64,000 bases of DNA from an uncultured Bacteroidota bacterium (GCA_902586905.1 CACIJH010000001.1:1-64000), one strand, 5' to 3'. Counted from the first letter of the stretch, positions 54,130 to 63,348 are shown. Notes: generated by a model from the sequence alone, not told the origin. Numbers and translations are program-made.

Positions 54130-56205
54130 ATGCAACAACCACCATTCGCCAAACAAGTCCCAAAGACTTTAGAAATTCACGATGACAAACGCATGGATCC
54201 CTATTTTTGGATGCGATTGAGCGACGAGCAAAAAGAAGCCAAACAAGCAGACAGTCAGGCGCAGGATGTACTGGACTATCTCCATGCGGAAAACGACTAC
54301 CGCAAAGAAGTGATGAAGCCCACCGAAAAGCTTCAAGAAACGCTCTATGAAGAAATCATTGGGCGAATCAAGCAAGATGATTCTTCGGTTCCAGTTACGG
54401 TGAATGGCTACACCTACTACACCCGATTCGAACAAGGACAAGACTACCCTTATCATTGTCGGAAAAAAGCCGTCGAGGACAGCGATGAAGAAGTGATGCT
54501 CGATGTTCCCAAAATGGCCGAGGGGTTTGCCTATTATTCCATTAGCGGGCGAAGTGTAAGCGAAAACAACAAAATCCTTGCCTACGCAGTTGATACTGTT
54601 TCGAGAAGGGAATATACCTTGTATTTCAAAAATTTGGAAACAGGTGAAATCCTTTCAGATAAAATCGAAAATACCACTGGCGGCATCACTTGGGCCAATG
54701 ACAATCAAACTGTTTTTTATGTCAAAAAAGACCCTCAAACTCTTCGTGCATATCAAATTTTTAAACACCGATTGGGTACAGACACCAGTGATGATGAACT
54801 CGTTTATGAAGAAAAAGATGAAACTTTTTCATGCTGGATTTCAAAGACAAAGTCACGTCAATACTTGATGATTGGTGCGAGTCAAACGCTATCAACAGAA
54901 TATCGATTTTTGGATGCCAATACCCCTGATGGCAAATGGCAAGTGGTTCATCCACGTGAGAAAAATCTAGAGTACTTTGTCGATCATTACAAAAACGATT
55001 TTTATATCATTACAAACGATCAAGCCAAAAACTTTCGCTTGATGAAAACACCAGTTAATCGCCCTCAAAAATCAAATTGGACTGAACTTATCCCCCATCG
55101 TGAGGATGTGTTGTTGGAAGATATTGAAATTTTTAAATCCCATCTTGTTGTCAACGAACGACACAATGGTCTTTCGCGCCTTCGGATTATGACATGGGAC
55201 AATAACAATGAACATTATATTTCGTTTGATGATCCAACCTATGCTGCTTGGATTTCAGCAAATCCAGAGTTCAATTCAACACAACTCCGCTTTGGATATA
55301 GTTCATTAACAACTCCAACGTCGATATATGATTATGATCTAAACACCAAAGAGAAGACACTCAAAAAACAGGATGAAGTGTTGGGTGGTACGTTCGATTC
55401 GCAAAACTATCTTTCCGAGCGCATCATGGTTCCCAGCAGAGACGGATCGGCAAATATCCCTGTGTCTTTGGTCTATCACAAAGACTTTGAAAAATCGGGT
55501 GATGAACCACTCCTCCTCTATGGTTATGGATCTTATGGAAATACCATAGACCCTTGGTTTAGCTCGGCACGATTGAGTCTGCTTGATCGTGGTTTTGCCT
55601 TTGCCATTGCACATATTCGTGGAGGGCAAAATCTAGGTCGCTCGTGGTACGAGGATGGAAAACTCCTAAAAAAGAAAAATACATTTTATGACTTTATAGA
55701 TGTTGGGAATCATTTGGTACAGCAGGGTTATACCTCCACTGATCACTTGTATGCCCAAGGTGGCAGTGCAGGTGGTTTGCTGATTGGTGCTGTGATCAAC
55801 ATGGCGCCGGACCTGTTCAATGGTGCCATTGCTGCAGTGCCTTTTGTCGATGTTGTTTCGACCATGCTCGATGAAACCATACCCCTGACCACTTTTGAGT
55901 TTGACGAATGGGGAAATCCAAAAAACAAAGAATACTACGACTATATCAAGTCGTACTCCCCTTATGACAATGTCGAAGAAAAGGACTACCCTCACCTATT
56001 GATCACCACTGGCTATTGGGATAGTCAGGTGCAATACTGGGAGCCTGCAAAGTGGATTGCCAAATTGAGAGATAAAAAAACGGACGATAATTTATTGTTG
56101 ATGGATTGCAATATGGAGGTTGGTCATGGAGGCGCTTCAGGTAGGTTTAAGCGATACAAAGAGGTGGCTCTTTCCTATTCTTTCTTACTTCATTTAGAAA
56201 AATAA
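54130..56205 (+). CDS. S9 family prolyl oligopeptidase (protease II / PtrB-like)
   Basis: The 691-residue serine peptidase has an N-terminal beta-propeller starting PKTLEIHDDKRMDPYFWMRL. The C-terminal alpha/beta-hydrolase domain carries Ser546 (GGSAGGLL), Asp631 (GYWDSQV) and His666 (EVGHGGAS). The segment IAHIRGGQNLGRSWYEDGK is typical of oligopeptidase B. Homologues in Flavobacteriia commonly have a lipoprotein signal. Here the in-frame signal sequence just upstream ends in a stop codon, so the protein as annotated would stay in the cytoplasm. Follows ggt by 80 bases. Confidence 0.9.
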   Translation: MQQPPFAKQVPKTLEIHDDKRMDPYFWMRLSDEQKEAKQADSQAQDVLDYLHAENDYRKEVMKPTEKLQETLYEEIIGRIKQDDSSVPVTVNGYTYYTRFEQGQDYPYHCRKKAVEDSDEEVMLDVPKMAEGFAYYSISGRSVSENNKILAYAVDTVSRREYTLYFKNLETGEILSDKIENTTGGITWANDNQTVFYVKKDPQTLRAYQIFKHRLGTDTSDDELVYEEKDETFSCWISKTKSRQYLMIGASQTLSTEYRFLDANTPDGKWQVVHPREKNLEYFVDHYKNDFYIITNDQAKNFRLMKTPVNRPQKSNWTELIPHREDVLLEDIEIFKSHLVVNERHNGLSRLRIMTWDNNNEHYISFDDPTYAAWISANPEFNSTQLRFGYSSLTTPTSIYDYDLNTKEKTLKKQDEVLGGTFDSQNYLSERIMVPSRDGSANIPVSLVYHKDFEKSGDEPLLLYGYGSYGNTIDPWFSSARLSLLDRGFAFAIAHIRGGQNLGRSWYEDGKLLKKKNTFYDFIDVGNHLVQQGYTSTDHLYAQGGSAGGLLIGAVINMAPDLFNGAIAAVPFVDVVSTMLDETIPLTTFEFDEWGNPKNKEYYDYIKSYSPYDNVEEKDYPHLLITTGYWDSQVQYWEPAKWIAKLRDKKTDDNLLLMDCNMEVGHGGASGRFKRYKEVALSYSFLLHLEK

Positions 56206-56263
56206 TCTTTTTTTGTAACCTTTTGCATCATCTCCCCGTATAACAAGTGTAAAAACAAGTTAG

Positions 56264-57127
56264 ATGAGACAACTAAAAATTACCAAGCAGGTTACCAACA
56301 GGGAAACTGCTTCACTCGACAAGTATCTGCAAGAAATCGGAAAAGTTGATTTGATTACAGCTGAGCAGGAAGTCGAGCTCGCACAGCGTATCAAAGCTGG
56401 CGATCAAATTGCCCTCGAGAAATTGACAAAAGCAAACCTTCGATTTGTGGTTTCTGTGGCAAAGCAATATCAAAACCAAGGTCTCACACTTCCAGACTTG
56501 ATCAACGAAGGTAACTTAGGGCTTATCAAAGCTGCAAAACGATTTGATGAAACAAGAGGTTTTAAGTTCATTTCTTATGCTGTTTGGTGGATTCGACAGT
56601 CGATCCTACAAGCCCTCGCCGAACAATCTAGGATTGTACGTTTACCCCTCAACAAAATTGGTTCGATAAACAAAATCAATAAGACTTTTGCATATCTCGA
56701 GCAAGCGCATGAGCGTATGCCTTCTGCTGAGGAAATCGCAAAGGAACTCGACATGACTGTTTCTGACGTTAAGGAATCGATGAAAAATACAGGTCGTCAT
56801 GTATCTATGGATGCGCCACTTGTAGAAGGTGAAGATTCTAACTTATATGATGTACTTCGCAGTGGAGAATCTCCAAACCCTGATCGTCAGTTGCTACACG
56901 AATCGTTGAGAACAGAGATTAGTCGTGCGCTAGAAACACTCACCCCCAGAGAGTCTGATGTTGTTCGTCTTTATTTTGGACTTGGCAACCAACACCCAAT
57001 GACTCTCGAAGAAATTGGGGAAACCTTTGACTTGACTCGCGAGCGTGTTCGCCAAATCAAGGAGAAAGCAATTCGTCGATTAAAGCATACGTCTAGAAGC
57101 AAAATACTGAAAACCTACCTCGGGTAA
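56264..57127 (+). CDS. rpoD: RNA polymerase primary sigma factor, Bacteroidota RpoD
   Basis: The 287-residue sigma-70 lacks region 1.1 and the large spacer of E. coli RpoD. Region 1.2 begins [21 protein letters not shown], regions 2.1-2.4 cover [21 protein letters not shown] to [17 protein letters not shown], and region 3 contains [16 protein letters not shown]. Region 4 is [16 protein letters not shown] to [20 protein letters not shown]. This is the primary sigma that recognises the TTG / TAnnTTTG promoters predicted throughout this window. It starts the rpoD-rpe-anmK run; rpe follows after 2 bases. Confidence 0.96.
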   Translation: MRQLKITKQVTNRETASLDKYLQEIGKVDLITAEQEVELAQRIKAGDQIALEKLTKANLRFVVSVAKQYQNQGLTLPDLINEGNLGLIKAAKRFDETRGFKFISYAVWWIRQSILQALAEQSRIVRLPLNKIGSINKINKTFAYLEQAHERMPSAEEIAKELDMTVSDVKESMKNTGRHVSMDAPLVEGEDSNLYDVLRSGESPNPDRQLLHESLRTEISRALETLTPRESDVVRLYFGLGNQHPMTLEEIGETFDLTRERVRQIKEKAIRRLKHTSRSKILKTYLG

Positions 57128-57129
57128 TT

Positions 57130-57795
57130 ATGCGTGATAAAAAACTGGTTGCGCCTTCAATGCTTGCTGCTGATTTTGGCAATCTAGCTAGTGATATTGA
57201 TATGGTCAATCAAAGTGATGCAGATTGGTTTCACCTCGATGTGATGGATGGTGTTTTTGTGCCAAATATCTCATTTGGTATGGCTGTCATCAAAGCCATG
57301 GCAAAACACACAAGCAAACCACTTGATGTTCACCTGATGATTGTCGATCCTGATCGCTATATCCAAACGTTTGCCGATTTGGGAGCTGATGTACTTACTG
57401 TTCACGTTGAGGCTTGTACTCATTTACACAGAAGCTTACAGTCGATTAAAGCAGCAGGGATGAAAGCTGGTGTGGCGTTAAACCCTCATACACCTGTTTC
57501 CGATTTGTCACACACAATTGCAGATATCGATTTGGTTTGTTTGATGAGTGTAAATCCAGGGTTTGGCGGTCAATCATTTATAGAAGCTACCTATCAAAAA
57601 GTGAGAGAACTACGTGCACTGATCGATGCCAATGACGCAAGTACACTCATCGAAATCGATGGGGGTGTAACAGATCAAAACGCCACCCAATTGATAGATG
57701 CAGGAGCTGATGTTTTGGTTGCTGGTAGTTATGTTTTTTCTGCTGCAGACCCTTCATCAACGATCGCTAGCCTGTCTGCTCAGATCAATTCATAA
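57130..57795 (+). CDS. rpe: Ribulose-phosphate 3-epimerase
   Basis: The 221-residue TIM-barrel enzyme of the pentose phosphate pathway has APSMLAADFGNLASDI, HLDVMDGVFVPNISFG, DVHLMIVDPDRYI, LMSVNPGFGGQSFI and IEIDGGVTDQNA, which include the metal-binding His/Asp residues. It interconverts ribulose-5-P and xylulose-5-P. Two bases after rpoD and 4 before anmK, so co-transcribed with both. Confidence 0.96.
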   Translation: MRDKKLVAPSMLAADFGNLASDIDMVNQSDADWFHLDVMDGVFVPNISFGMAVIKAMAKHTSKPLDVHLMIVDPDRYIQTFADLGADVLTVHVEACTHLHRSLQSIKAAGMKAGVALNPHTPVSDLSHTIADIDLVCLMSVNPGFGGQSFIEATYQKVRELRALIDANDASTLIEIDGGVTDQNATQLIDAGADVLVAGSYVFSAADPSSTIASLSAQINS

Positions 57796-57799
57796 ACAG

Positions 57800-58843
57800 A
57801 TGTCTGTTGTTCTAGGACTGATGAGTGGCACTTCTTTGGATGGGCTTGATTTGTGTTGCGTTCGCTTTTCGTCCAATCTTAAAGATTTTCAAATACTCGA
57901 ATCAAAAACTGTCCCCTATACTGACAAATGGAAGTCCAAACTCGAAAACGCATTCTATATTTCTGCTGACGAAATCGACATCCTTGATAAAGCATTTGGA
58001 GTGTTTTTGGCAGAGCAGATTTCAGCCTTTATCAACACATCTTCACTCCCACCCATAGATCTGATTGCCTCGCATGGTCACACGATTTTTCACAATCCCA
58101 GTCAAGGCATCACCGAACAAATTGGGTGTGGAGAAGAAATTGCCAAACAAACAGGTATCAAGGTCATATATGACTTTAGAAGTCAAGATGTATCGTTGGG
58201 AGGGCAAGGCGCACCTCTCGTTCCGATGGGAGATGCTATCCTTTTTCACAGCTATGATGCATGCCTAAACTTGGGTGGTTTTGCCAATGTTTCTTTTGCC
58301 TTGCAAAAAAATCGAATTGCTTATGATATAGGTGCTTGCAACATCATTCTCAACCATTTTGCACAACAATTAGGGTATGACTATGATGACCGAGGGCAAC
58401 TGGCGCATAAGGGTTTATGTGATGAATCGTTATTACAAAAGTTGAATGATATTGATTATTACAGTTTAAATCCACCCAAATCTCTGGCAAGAGAGTTTAC
58501 AGAAACGCACCTACTGCCATTACTCTCAAGCGATGATGCAGAAACTGTGTTGCATACCTACACCAAACACATTGGTTTACAAATCGGAATGTCGCTGACA
58601 TCATGTAAGGCAAAAAACTGTCTGGTGACTGGTGGTGGGTCTCATAATCATTTTCTAATCGATCAAATCAAACAGCATACAAGTTGTCGTTTGGAGATCC
58701 CAGACCAAACGATCATTGATTACAAAGAGGCATTGATCTTTGCACTTTTGGGACTTTTACGCAATGAGAACAAAATCAATGTGTTGTCGAGTGTAACAGG
58801 TGCAAGTCGTGATCATAGTGCTGGACGCATGGCAAACCCTTAA
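57800..58843 (+). CDS. anmK: Anhydro-N-acetylmuramic acid kinase
   Basis: The 347-residue kinase starts VLGLMSGTSLDGLDLC, the family signature. It also has LIASHGHTIFHNPSQG, QDVSLGGQGAPLVPMGD, NLGGFANVSF and VTGGGSHNHFLI. It phosphorylates and opens anhydro-MurNAc to MurNAc-6-P in peptidoglycan recycling. I use the ATG at 57800; the open frame extends upstream through rpe and is not meaningful there. Confidence 0.94.
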   Translation: MSVVLGLMSGTSLDGLDLCCVRFSSNLKDFQILESKTVPYTDKWKSKLENAFYISADEIDILDKAFGVFLAEQISAFINTSSLPPIDLIASHGHTIFHNPSQGITEQIGCGEEIAKQTGIKVIYDFRSQDVSLGGQGAPLVPMGDAILFHSYDACLNLGGFANVSFALQKNRIAYDIGACNIILNHFAQQLGYDYDDRGQLAHKGLCDESLLQKLNDIDYYSLNPPKSLAREFTETHLLPLLSSDDAETVLHTYTKHIGLQIGMSLTSCKAKNCLVTGGGSHNHFLIDQIKQHTSCRLEIPDQTIIDYKEALIFALLGLLRNENKINVLSSVTGASRDHSAGRMANP

Positions 58844-58894
58844 CCATTGGCTAAAAAAATTGTACATTCAAACACTAATTTAAATAACCTATCT

Positions 58895-60652
58895 ATGAAA
58901 CTTTATCAAGTCCTTTTCGGTATTCTGTTCATCTTTTTTTCATGTGGTACCCCTACTGCAACAGATCAGCTTCAACAGTTGATGGAGGATTATTATGAAG
59001 AAAAATTGCAACTCTATCCCCTTAGTGCAACCTATCAAGGAGATAAAAGATACAATGACTATTTGCCAAACTCTCTCTCAGATGAGTTTATGGCAAAAGA
59101 AAAAACATTCTACACTTCTGTTCTCAATCAGCTTAAGTCTATCGATGAAGAAAGTTTGAGCGAAGAAGATCTACTGAGTAAAAAAGTACTTCGTTGGGAG
59201 TGTGACATCAACTTAAAACGACTTGAATTTCCGACCCACCTTCTGCCATTGAATCAAATGTGGACGCTTCAATTAACCATTGGGCAGTTGGCAGGTGGAA
59301 GCAGTGCACAACCTTTCAAGACAGTGGAAGATTATGACAATTGGCTAGCGCGCATTGATGATTATTTGGTATGGCTCTACACAGCCGAAGATCGAATGAA
59401 AGAAGGAATCGAAAAGGATGTAGTGCTGCCAAAATCACTGATCAAAAAGGTTGTTCCACAGCTTGCAAGTATTGCACTGACAGATGTAGTGGATCATTTG
59501 TTTTATGGCCCCATTCGACAACTTCCAGCAAGCTTTTCAGATGAAAATAAAACACGATTGACTACTACCTATCAATCGATTATTGAAGATAAAGTAAAGC
59601 CCGCCTACCTACAGCTTCATGATTTTATGAATGGTGAGTATATGGAAGCAGGTCGATTGAGTAGTGGTTTTGATGCATACACTTTTGGAAGTGATTATTA
59701 TGACTATGCCATTCAACTCTATACAACAACCAACATGAGTGCTGATGAGATTCATGAGTTGGGCTTGCAAGAGGTTGCACGATTGCGCAGTGAGATGGAA
59801 AAAGTAAAAAAACAGGTTGGGTTTACAGGTGATTTAAATGCCTTTTTTGAACATGTGAGAACCTTGCCACAGCTTGTCCCCTTTGATGATCCACAGCAAG
59901 TGATTGACAATTTTAATGCGATTCATGACAAAATGAAAGCCAATGTCGATAGGTTGTTTTCGCTGCAGCCAAAAACTGCTTTTGAGGTGCGTAGGACAGA
60001 GGCATTTCGTGAAAAATCGGCAAGTGCAGAGTACAGTCCAGGATCGCTTGATGGCACAAGACCAGGTATTTTTTATGTTCCCATCCCAGACGTGACCAAA
60101 TACAACATCTTTTCAGACGAGGATTTGTTTTTACACGAAGCCATTCCAGGGCATCATTTCCAAATTGCCTTGCAGCAAGAAAATACTGCCTTACCTGATT
60201 TTAGAAAAACACTTTGGTACAGTTCCTATGGTGAGGGCTGGGCGCTTTATTGCGAATCACTAGGAAAAGAGCTTGGGCTCTATGATGACCCCTATCAGTA
60301 CTTTGGTATGCTCAGTGCAGAGATGCATCGTGCGATACGATTAGTTGTCGATACAGGGCTACACACAAAGGGCTGGACACGTGAAGACGCAATCGCTTAT
60401 TCACTCGCAAATGAAGCAGAGCCAGAAGCAGCGATTATCTCTGAAATTGAGCGATATATGGCAAATCCAGGTCAGGCCTTGTCGTATAAAATTGGACAGC
60501 TCAAAATTCTTGAGCTAAAAGCAAATGCCAACGAGCTTATGAAAGACAATTTTTCCATGAGTACATTTCATGAAAAGGTATTGGAATCGGGCTGTATTCC
60601 TTTGGCATTATTGGAAGAAAAAATAGACCATTGGACCAACTCAGAACTGTAA
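58895..60652 (+). CDS. DUF885 family lipoprotein, predicted zinc-dependent peptidase
   Basis: The protein has 585 residues with lipoprotein signal MKLYQVLFGILFIFFSC (lipobox IFFSC). The helical DUF885 fold carries HEAIPGHHFQIALQQE (HExxxGHH metal motif) and SSYGEGWALYCESLGKELG, both diagnostic. Family members are inferred metallopeptidases of the outer or periplasmic compartment; the substrate is unknown. It follows anmK by about 50 bases and may belong to the same run. The signal-peptide Met is preferred over an upstream TTG. Confidence 0.88.
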   Translation: MKLYQVLFGILFIFFSCGTPTATDQLQQLMEDYYEEKLQLYPLSATYQGDKRYNDYLPNSLSDEFMAKEKTFYTSVLNQLKSIDEESLSEEDLLSKKVLRWECDINLKRLEFPTHLLPLNQMWTLQLTIGQLAGGSSAQPFKTVEDYDNWLARIDDYLVWLYTAEDRMKEGIEKDVVLPKSLIKKVVPQLASIALTDVVDHLFYGPIRQLPASFSDENKTRLTTTYQSIIEDKVKPAYLQLHDFMNGEYMEAGRLSSGFDAYTFGSDYYDYAIQLYTTTNMSADEIHELGLQEVARLRSEMEKVKKQVGFTGDLNAFFEHVRTLPQLVPFDDPQQVIDNFNAIHDKMKANVDRLFSLQPKTAFEVRRTEAFREKSASAEYSPGSLDGTRPGIFYVPIPDVTKYNIFSDEDLFLHEAIPGHHFQIALQQENTALPDFRKTLWYSSYGEGWALYCESLGKELGLYDDPYQYFGMLSAEMHRAIRLVVDTGLHTKGWTREDAIAYSLANEAEPEAAIISEIERYMANPGQALSYKIGQLKILELKANANELMKDNFSMSTFHEKVLESGCIPLALLEEKIDHWTNSEL

Positions 60653-60660
60653 AATCTTTG
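60631..60660 (+). promoter_or_regulatory. Possible -33/-7 promoter of the first glycan gene
   Basis: TTG at 60631-60633, a 19-base spacer, then AATCTTTG at 60653-60660 (one mismatch from TAnnTTTG), 6 bases before the ATG at 60667. It overlaps the end of the DUF885 gene. Confidence 0.4.
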
Positions 60661-60666
60661 TGCTAA

Positions 60667-61428
60667 ATGTCGATCTTTAGATTTCTAAAACAACACATTT
60701 ATCATCCCCCTAGACAAGCTGTAAAGCAACTGAAAGAGCATATTGCATATGCCTATTTTTTGATCAAAGGGAACCATGTGAAATATGGGCATCCAAAAAA
60801 TCAAAAAAAGGGAACAAAAGTCCTATATGTTGGCAGTGGCAAATCGGCATTGGAGTACAAAAATCATGATATCGATCAAGTAGAAGTGTTGACAGTAAAC
60901 AATAGTCATTTGGCATTTGATGATTTTGTTGCTTATTATTTATGTTCAACAGATTTTCCAAAAAAAAGAAAGCCAAATCGTGAGAAATATGGGGAACTCA
61001 TCCTTAAACCCAAATATTTTTATGACGTCTTGAGTCATGCACGTTATCACAAATTACCTTTTCGACCACGGGTTGGCAAAACCATATTTTTGGATGGTTT
61101 GTACTGGGCGATGACGAAAGGTTTTTCTGAGATTTACTTGCTCGGATTTGACCATGACTACAACCCCAAGCGAGTTGAAAAATGGGATGGAAAACACATT
61201 GGCAATGAAGAAAAGCTAAAAGAGATTTTTTCGAGTGATGATGAGTCGCCAGATGCGTTTTATGGCCAAAATACACCAGACCCTTTGCGCCATGGAAAGC
61301 ACAACTTAAGTCAAATGTTTGTGGATGCGCACAAACATGCAGCCCATTATGGATGCACGATATATAATCTATCTTCTAGAAAAGGAGGAATTGAAGTATT
61401 TGAACGAACTACTGAAATAAAAAAGTAA
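60667..61428 (+). CDS. Putative glycosyltransferase, GT42 sialyltransferase-like / DUF115-like fold
   Basis: The 253-residue protein has no signal peptide. After a basic N-terminus it has KVLYVGSGKSALEY, VLTVNNSHLAF, YYLCSTDFPKKRK, then TIFLDGLYWAMTKGFSEIYLLGFDHDYN and a final GCTIYNLSSRKGGIEVFE. This order resembles Campylobacter Cst-type GT42 sialyltransferases and the related MAF/DUF115 fold. There it is a G-x-G-x-S nucleotide-sugar loop, an Asn-containing strand and 'ALGYKEIYLxGxDxY', then a strand naming a Cys/Ser. The match is by pattern only. Neighbouring GT25 and GT32 genes support a surface-glycan role. Confidence 0.5.
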   Translation: MSIFRFLKQHIYHPPRQAVKQLKEHIAYAYFLIKGNHVKYGHPKNQKKGTKVLYVGSGKSALEYKNHDIDQVEVLTVNNSHLAFDDFVAYYLCSTDFPKKRKPNREKYGELILKPKYFYDVLSHARYHKLPFRPRVGKTIFLDGLYWAMTKGFSEIYLLGFDHDYNPKRVEKWDGKHIGNEEKLKEIFSSDDESPDAFYGQNTPDPLRHGKHNLSQMFVDAHKHAAHYGCTIYNLSSRKGGIEVFERTTEIKK

Positions 61429-61431
61429 AAA

Positions 61432-62151
61432 CTATGTGCTGCTGCCAAACAATAGCATTAGTTTTTCATAAAATGTAGTGTAAAATTTAACAAATAACCT
61501 TCGTTTGGTTTTGTCTCGATTTCCCATTGTTTTCAATACACTTTCACCATCAATATGAATGAAAGGGTTATTGAGGATACCCAACACCTTTTGTTTATGC
61601 TCCCAAAAATGTTGCATATCGACATCTATAGGTCTGAAAAAGGGAGAGCTGAAGGCTAGCATTTGTCTTGCTGCCTTTTTAGAGATGATATAAGCATAGG
61701 TTCCTTGGGGCGCTTTTTTGAATGAGATAAGTTGTAGCTCACCTTTGGATTGCAATATTTTTTTAATTCGTTTTTTGGGGATTTCCCCTAGCTTTATGAT
61801 GTCCCAGTCGGAGGGGTTGATTGATGATACAAATTCGAAAACATTATGTAGGTCTGCTTTCAACTCAAAATCATCTTCAAGCACAAGCATCTGATCGATG
61901 TCTTCATCAACCATTTTTTGCCAAAGCTTTCGATGGCTGAGGTAACAACCGATTTCTCCTGGTTTTAATGTCTTGTAATAGCCAAAATAATTTTGTCTTA
62001 TGCTGTATGTTTCAATCAAACCGGCATTCTCGTTCACCCTTATATCTACTGCCGAAATGCGTTCAAAATCTTGACCATAGTTTGAGAGTTGTTCACTACA
62101 TTTCTTGAGTCGATTGACAGATACATCTAAGTTTATAATGGCAATGCGCAT
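61432..62151 (-). CDS. Glycosyltransferase family 25 (LPS biosynthesis type)
   Basis: The 239-residue protein starts IAIINLDVSVNRLKKCSEQL and FERISAVDIRV. It has LKPGEIGCYLSHRKLWQKM and MLVLEDDFEL (the metal-binding E-D-D of GT25), then APQGTYAYIISKKAARQML and RPIDVDMQHFW. GT25 enzymes add galactose or similar sugars to lipooligosaccharide cores. The stop lies 3 bases from the convergent putative GT42-like gene. Downstream of the GT32-type gene (33-base gap), so probably one operon. Confidence 0.85.
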   Translation of the reverse strand: MRIAIINLDVSVNRLKKCSEQLSNYGQDFERISAVDIRVNENAGLIETYSIRQNYFGYYKTLKPGEIGCYLSHRKLWQKMVDEDIDQMLVLEDDFELKADLHNVFEFVSSINPSDWDIIKLGEIPKKRIKKILQSKGELQLISFKKAPQGTYAYIISKKAARQMLAFSSPFFRPIDVDMQHFWEHKQKVLGILNNPFIHIDGESVLKTMGNRDKTKRRLFVKFYTTFYEKLMLLFGSST

Positions 62152-62184
62152 CTAAATAAAATATTCCGTTTAATTTTTGCTTTG

Positions 62185-62961
62185 CTACTCATGCAAATGC
62201 TCGGTTTTCATACACTCGTAGAAGCGATAATGGAAAAATAAAAAAATGAACCAATCATAAGACATTCGCGGCACTCTTTTTAGTTTAGAAATTGCACTAT
62301 TCAACTTATAGCTAAGCGTCCTGTTCTTTTCAGACCACGAATCTGCCCACCAGTGAATACACACTGTATTTTCAGTGATGCAATCTTCTGAAAACTCCTC
62401 TATCCTGTGATAATAAGGATAAAAATAATCTTTGGTGAAAACAGTAACCCCACCGACTTCTTGGGTTTTGTGTTCGCTAACACCTCGATCAATAAGATAG
62501 GGAGATGCGATGGTTGGTGAACCCATTTGATGGAAATAGAGTCTTTGTTTTTTCTCTGTCATTTCGAGGCAATCTTTAAAAAATGGATGCTTTGGAATCC
62601 CACCCAATACTGCTGTATTAATGGGATGCCTTGATTGATCAAATGCTGTTTGAAAACCAGTAAACGATGATAGCTTCATCATATCACCAAATGGTTTAAT
62701 CATCTCTATATCAGTATCTAAATAAATTCCACCTTTAAAATAAAGTGAATAGAAACGCATATAATCAGCAATGAAAGCCCACTTCTTTCTTTTGTACATT
62801 ACCTTCAAAATGGGAATTTGTTTAAAAGGGGTATTTGACTCGTCCCAACAAATGATTTCATAATCTGGAAGTACTCTCCTCCATGATGCGATACATTTTT
62901 TGACCATTTCATTATGAGGGGCACCCCCATACCAGCAATAATGTATGATTTTTGGAATCAA
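62185..62961 (-). CDS. Glycosyltransferase with DxD motif (GT32 / OCH1-like)
   Basis: The 258-residue protein begins IPKIIHYCWYGGAPH, the near-invariant opening of bacterial GT32 enzymes. It has ICWDESNTPFK, FIADYMRFYSLYFKGGIYLDTDIE (DxD as DTD) and VCIHWWADSW. It transfers a hexose in capsule, O-antigen or glycan synthesis. The start is TTG at 62961: it fits the conserved N-terminus and lies 16 bases downstream of a perfect -7 element. The promoter overlaps the 5' side of the orphan T9SS CTD fragment. Confidence 0.85.
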   Translation of the reverse strand: MIPKIIHYCWYGGAPHNEMVKKCIASWRRVLPDYEIICWDESNTPFKQIPILKVMYKRKKWAFIADYMRFYSLYFKGGIYLDTDIEMIKPFGDMMKLSSFTGFQTAFDQSRHPINTAVLGGIPKHPFFKDCLEMTEKKQRLYFHQMGSPTIASPYLIDRGVSEHKTQEVGGVTVFTKDYFYPYYHRIEEFSEDCITENTVCIHWWADSWSEKNRTLSYKLNSAISKLKRVPRMSYDWFIFLFFHYRFYECMKTEHLHE

Positions 62962-62977
62962 ATCATTGACTTTGGAT

Positions 62978-62985
62978 CAAAGATA
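62978..62985 (-). promoter_or_regulatory. Predicted -7 element of the GT32-GT25 operon
   Basis: The minus strand reads TATCTTTG, a perfect TAnnTTTG match, placed 16 bases before the TTG start. It supports that non-ATG start. Confidence 0.5.
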
Positions 62986-63039
62986 ATGATGTTCGAAGAA
63001 TGTTCGATTGTTTTTGGGTGGTTATTCAAAAAACAACAA

Positions 63040-63237
63040 GAAAACTTCAAAACAAACCGAATTTACATTCAAGGAGAAAACGTTTTGCAAGCGGAACTCT
63101 TTGACCTAAGAGGCAGAAAAGTAAAAGCCACAAATCAAAAACAGATCGATTTAAGTGACATCAAAAGTGGATCGTTTATCCTTAAAGTCATAACAGACAA
63201 TAACAACACAAAATCATTTAAAATTATAAAGAAATGA
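63040..63237 (+). pseudogene. Orphan T9SS C-terminal sorting domain (type A), gene remnant
   Basis: About 65 codons match a Por-secretion type A C-terminal domain: NRIYIQGENVLQAELFDLRGRKV, then QIDLSDIKSGSFILKVITDN and the terminal basic KSFKIIKK. In intact cargo this domain follows a large secreted protein and has an upstream YPNP strand. Here that strand and the whole passenger are missing, and the in-frame upstream codons lie over the GT32 promoter and gene. I read it as the 3' remnant of a deleted T9SS cargo gene. Expression is unlikely. Confidence 0.75.
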
Positions 63238-63317
63238 GAATTACTGTGTGATCCAAGCTTTTGGAAGTTCGAACTTTATTGAAGTTATTGAATGTATTTT
63301 TGATTGTTTATTCTTTC

Positions 63318-63348
63318 AAAAATCAATTCAATTTTAAAATTGATTTTT
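63318..63348. terminator. Bidirectional terminator-like hairpin between CTD remnant and DUF5916 gene
   Basis: AAAAATCAATT (63318-63328) and AATTGATTTTT (63338-63348) form an 11-bp AT-rich stem with a 9-base loop and T-runs in both directions. It overlaps the DUF5916 stop codon. Between 63238 and 63317 I see nothing recognisable. Confidence 0.65.

Noticed and set aside
56207-56230. TAACCTTTTGC upstream of rpoD as a -7 element
   Set aside because: It has one extra base relative to TAnnTTTG, so the match is too weak to annotate as a promoter.
57698-57799. Upstream extension of anmK into rpe
   Set aside because: The extra residues are a hydrophobic translation of rpe in another frame; the conserved AnmK N-terminus starts at 57800.
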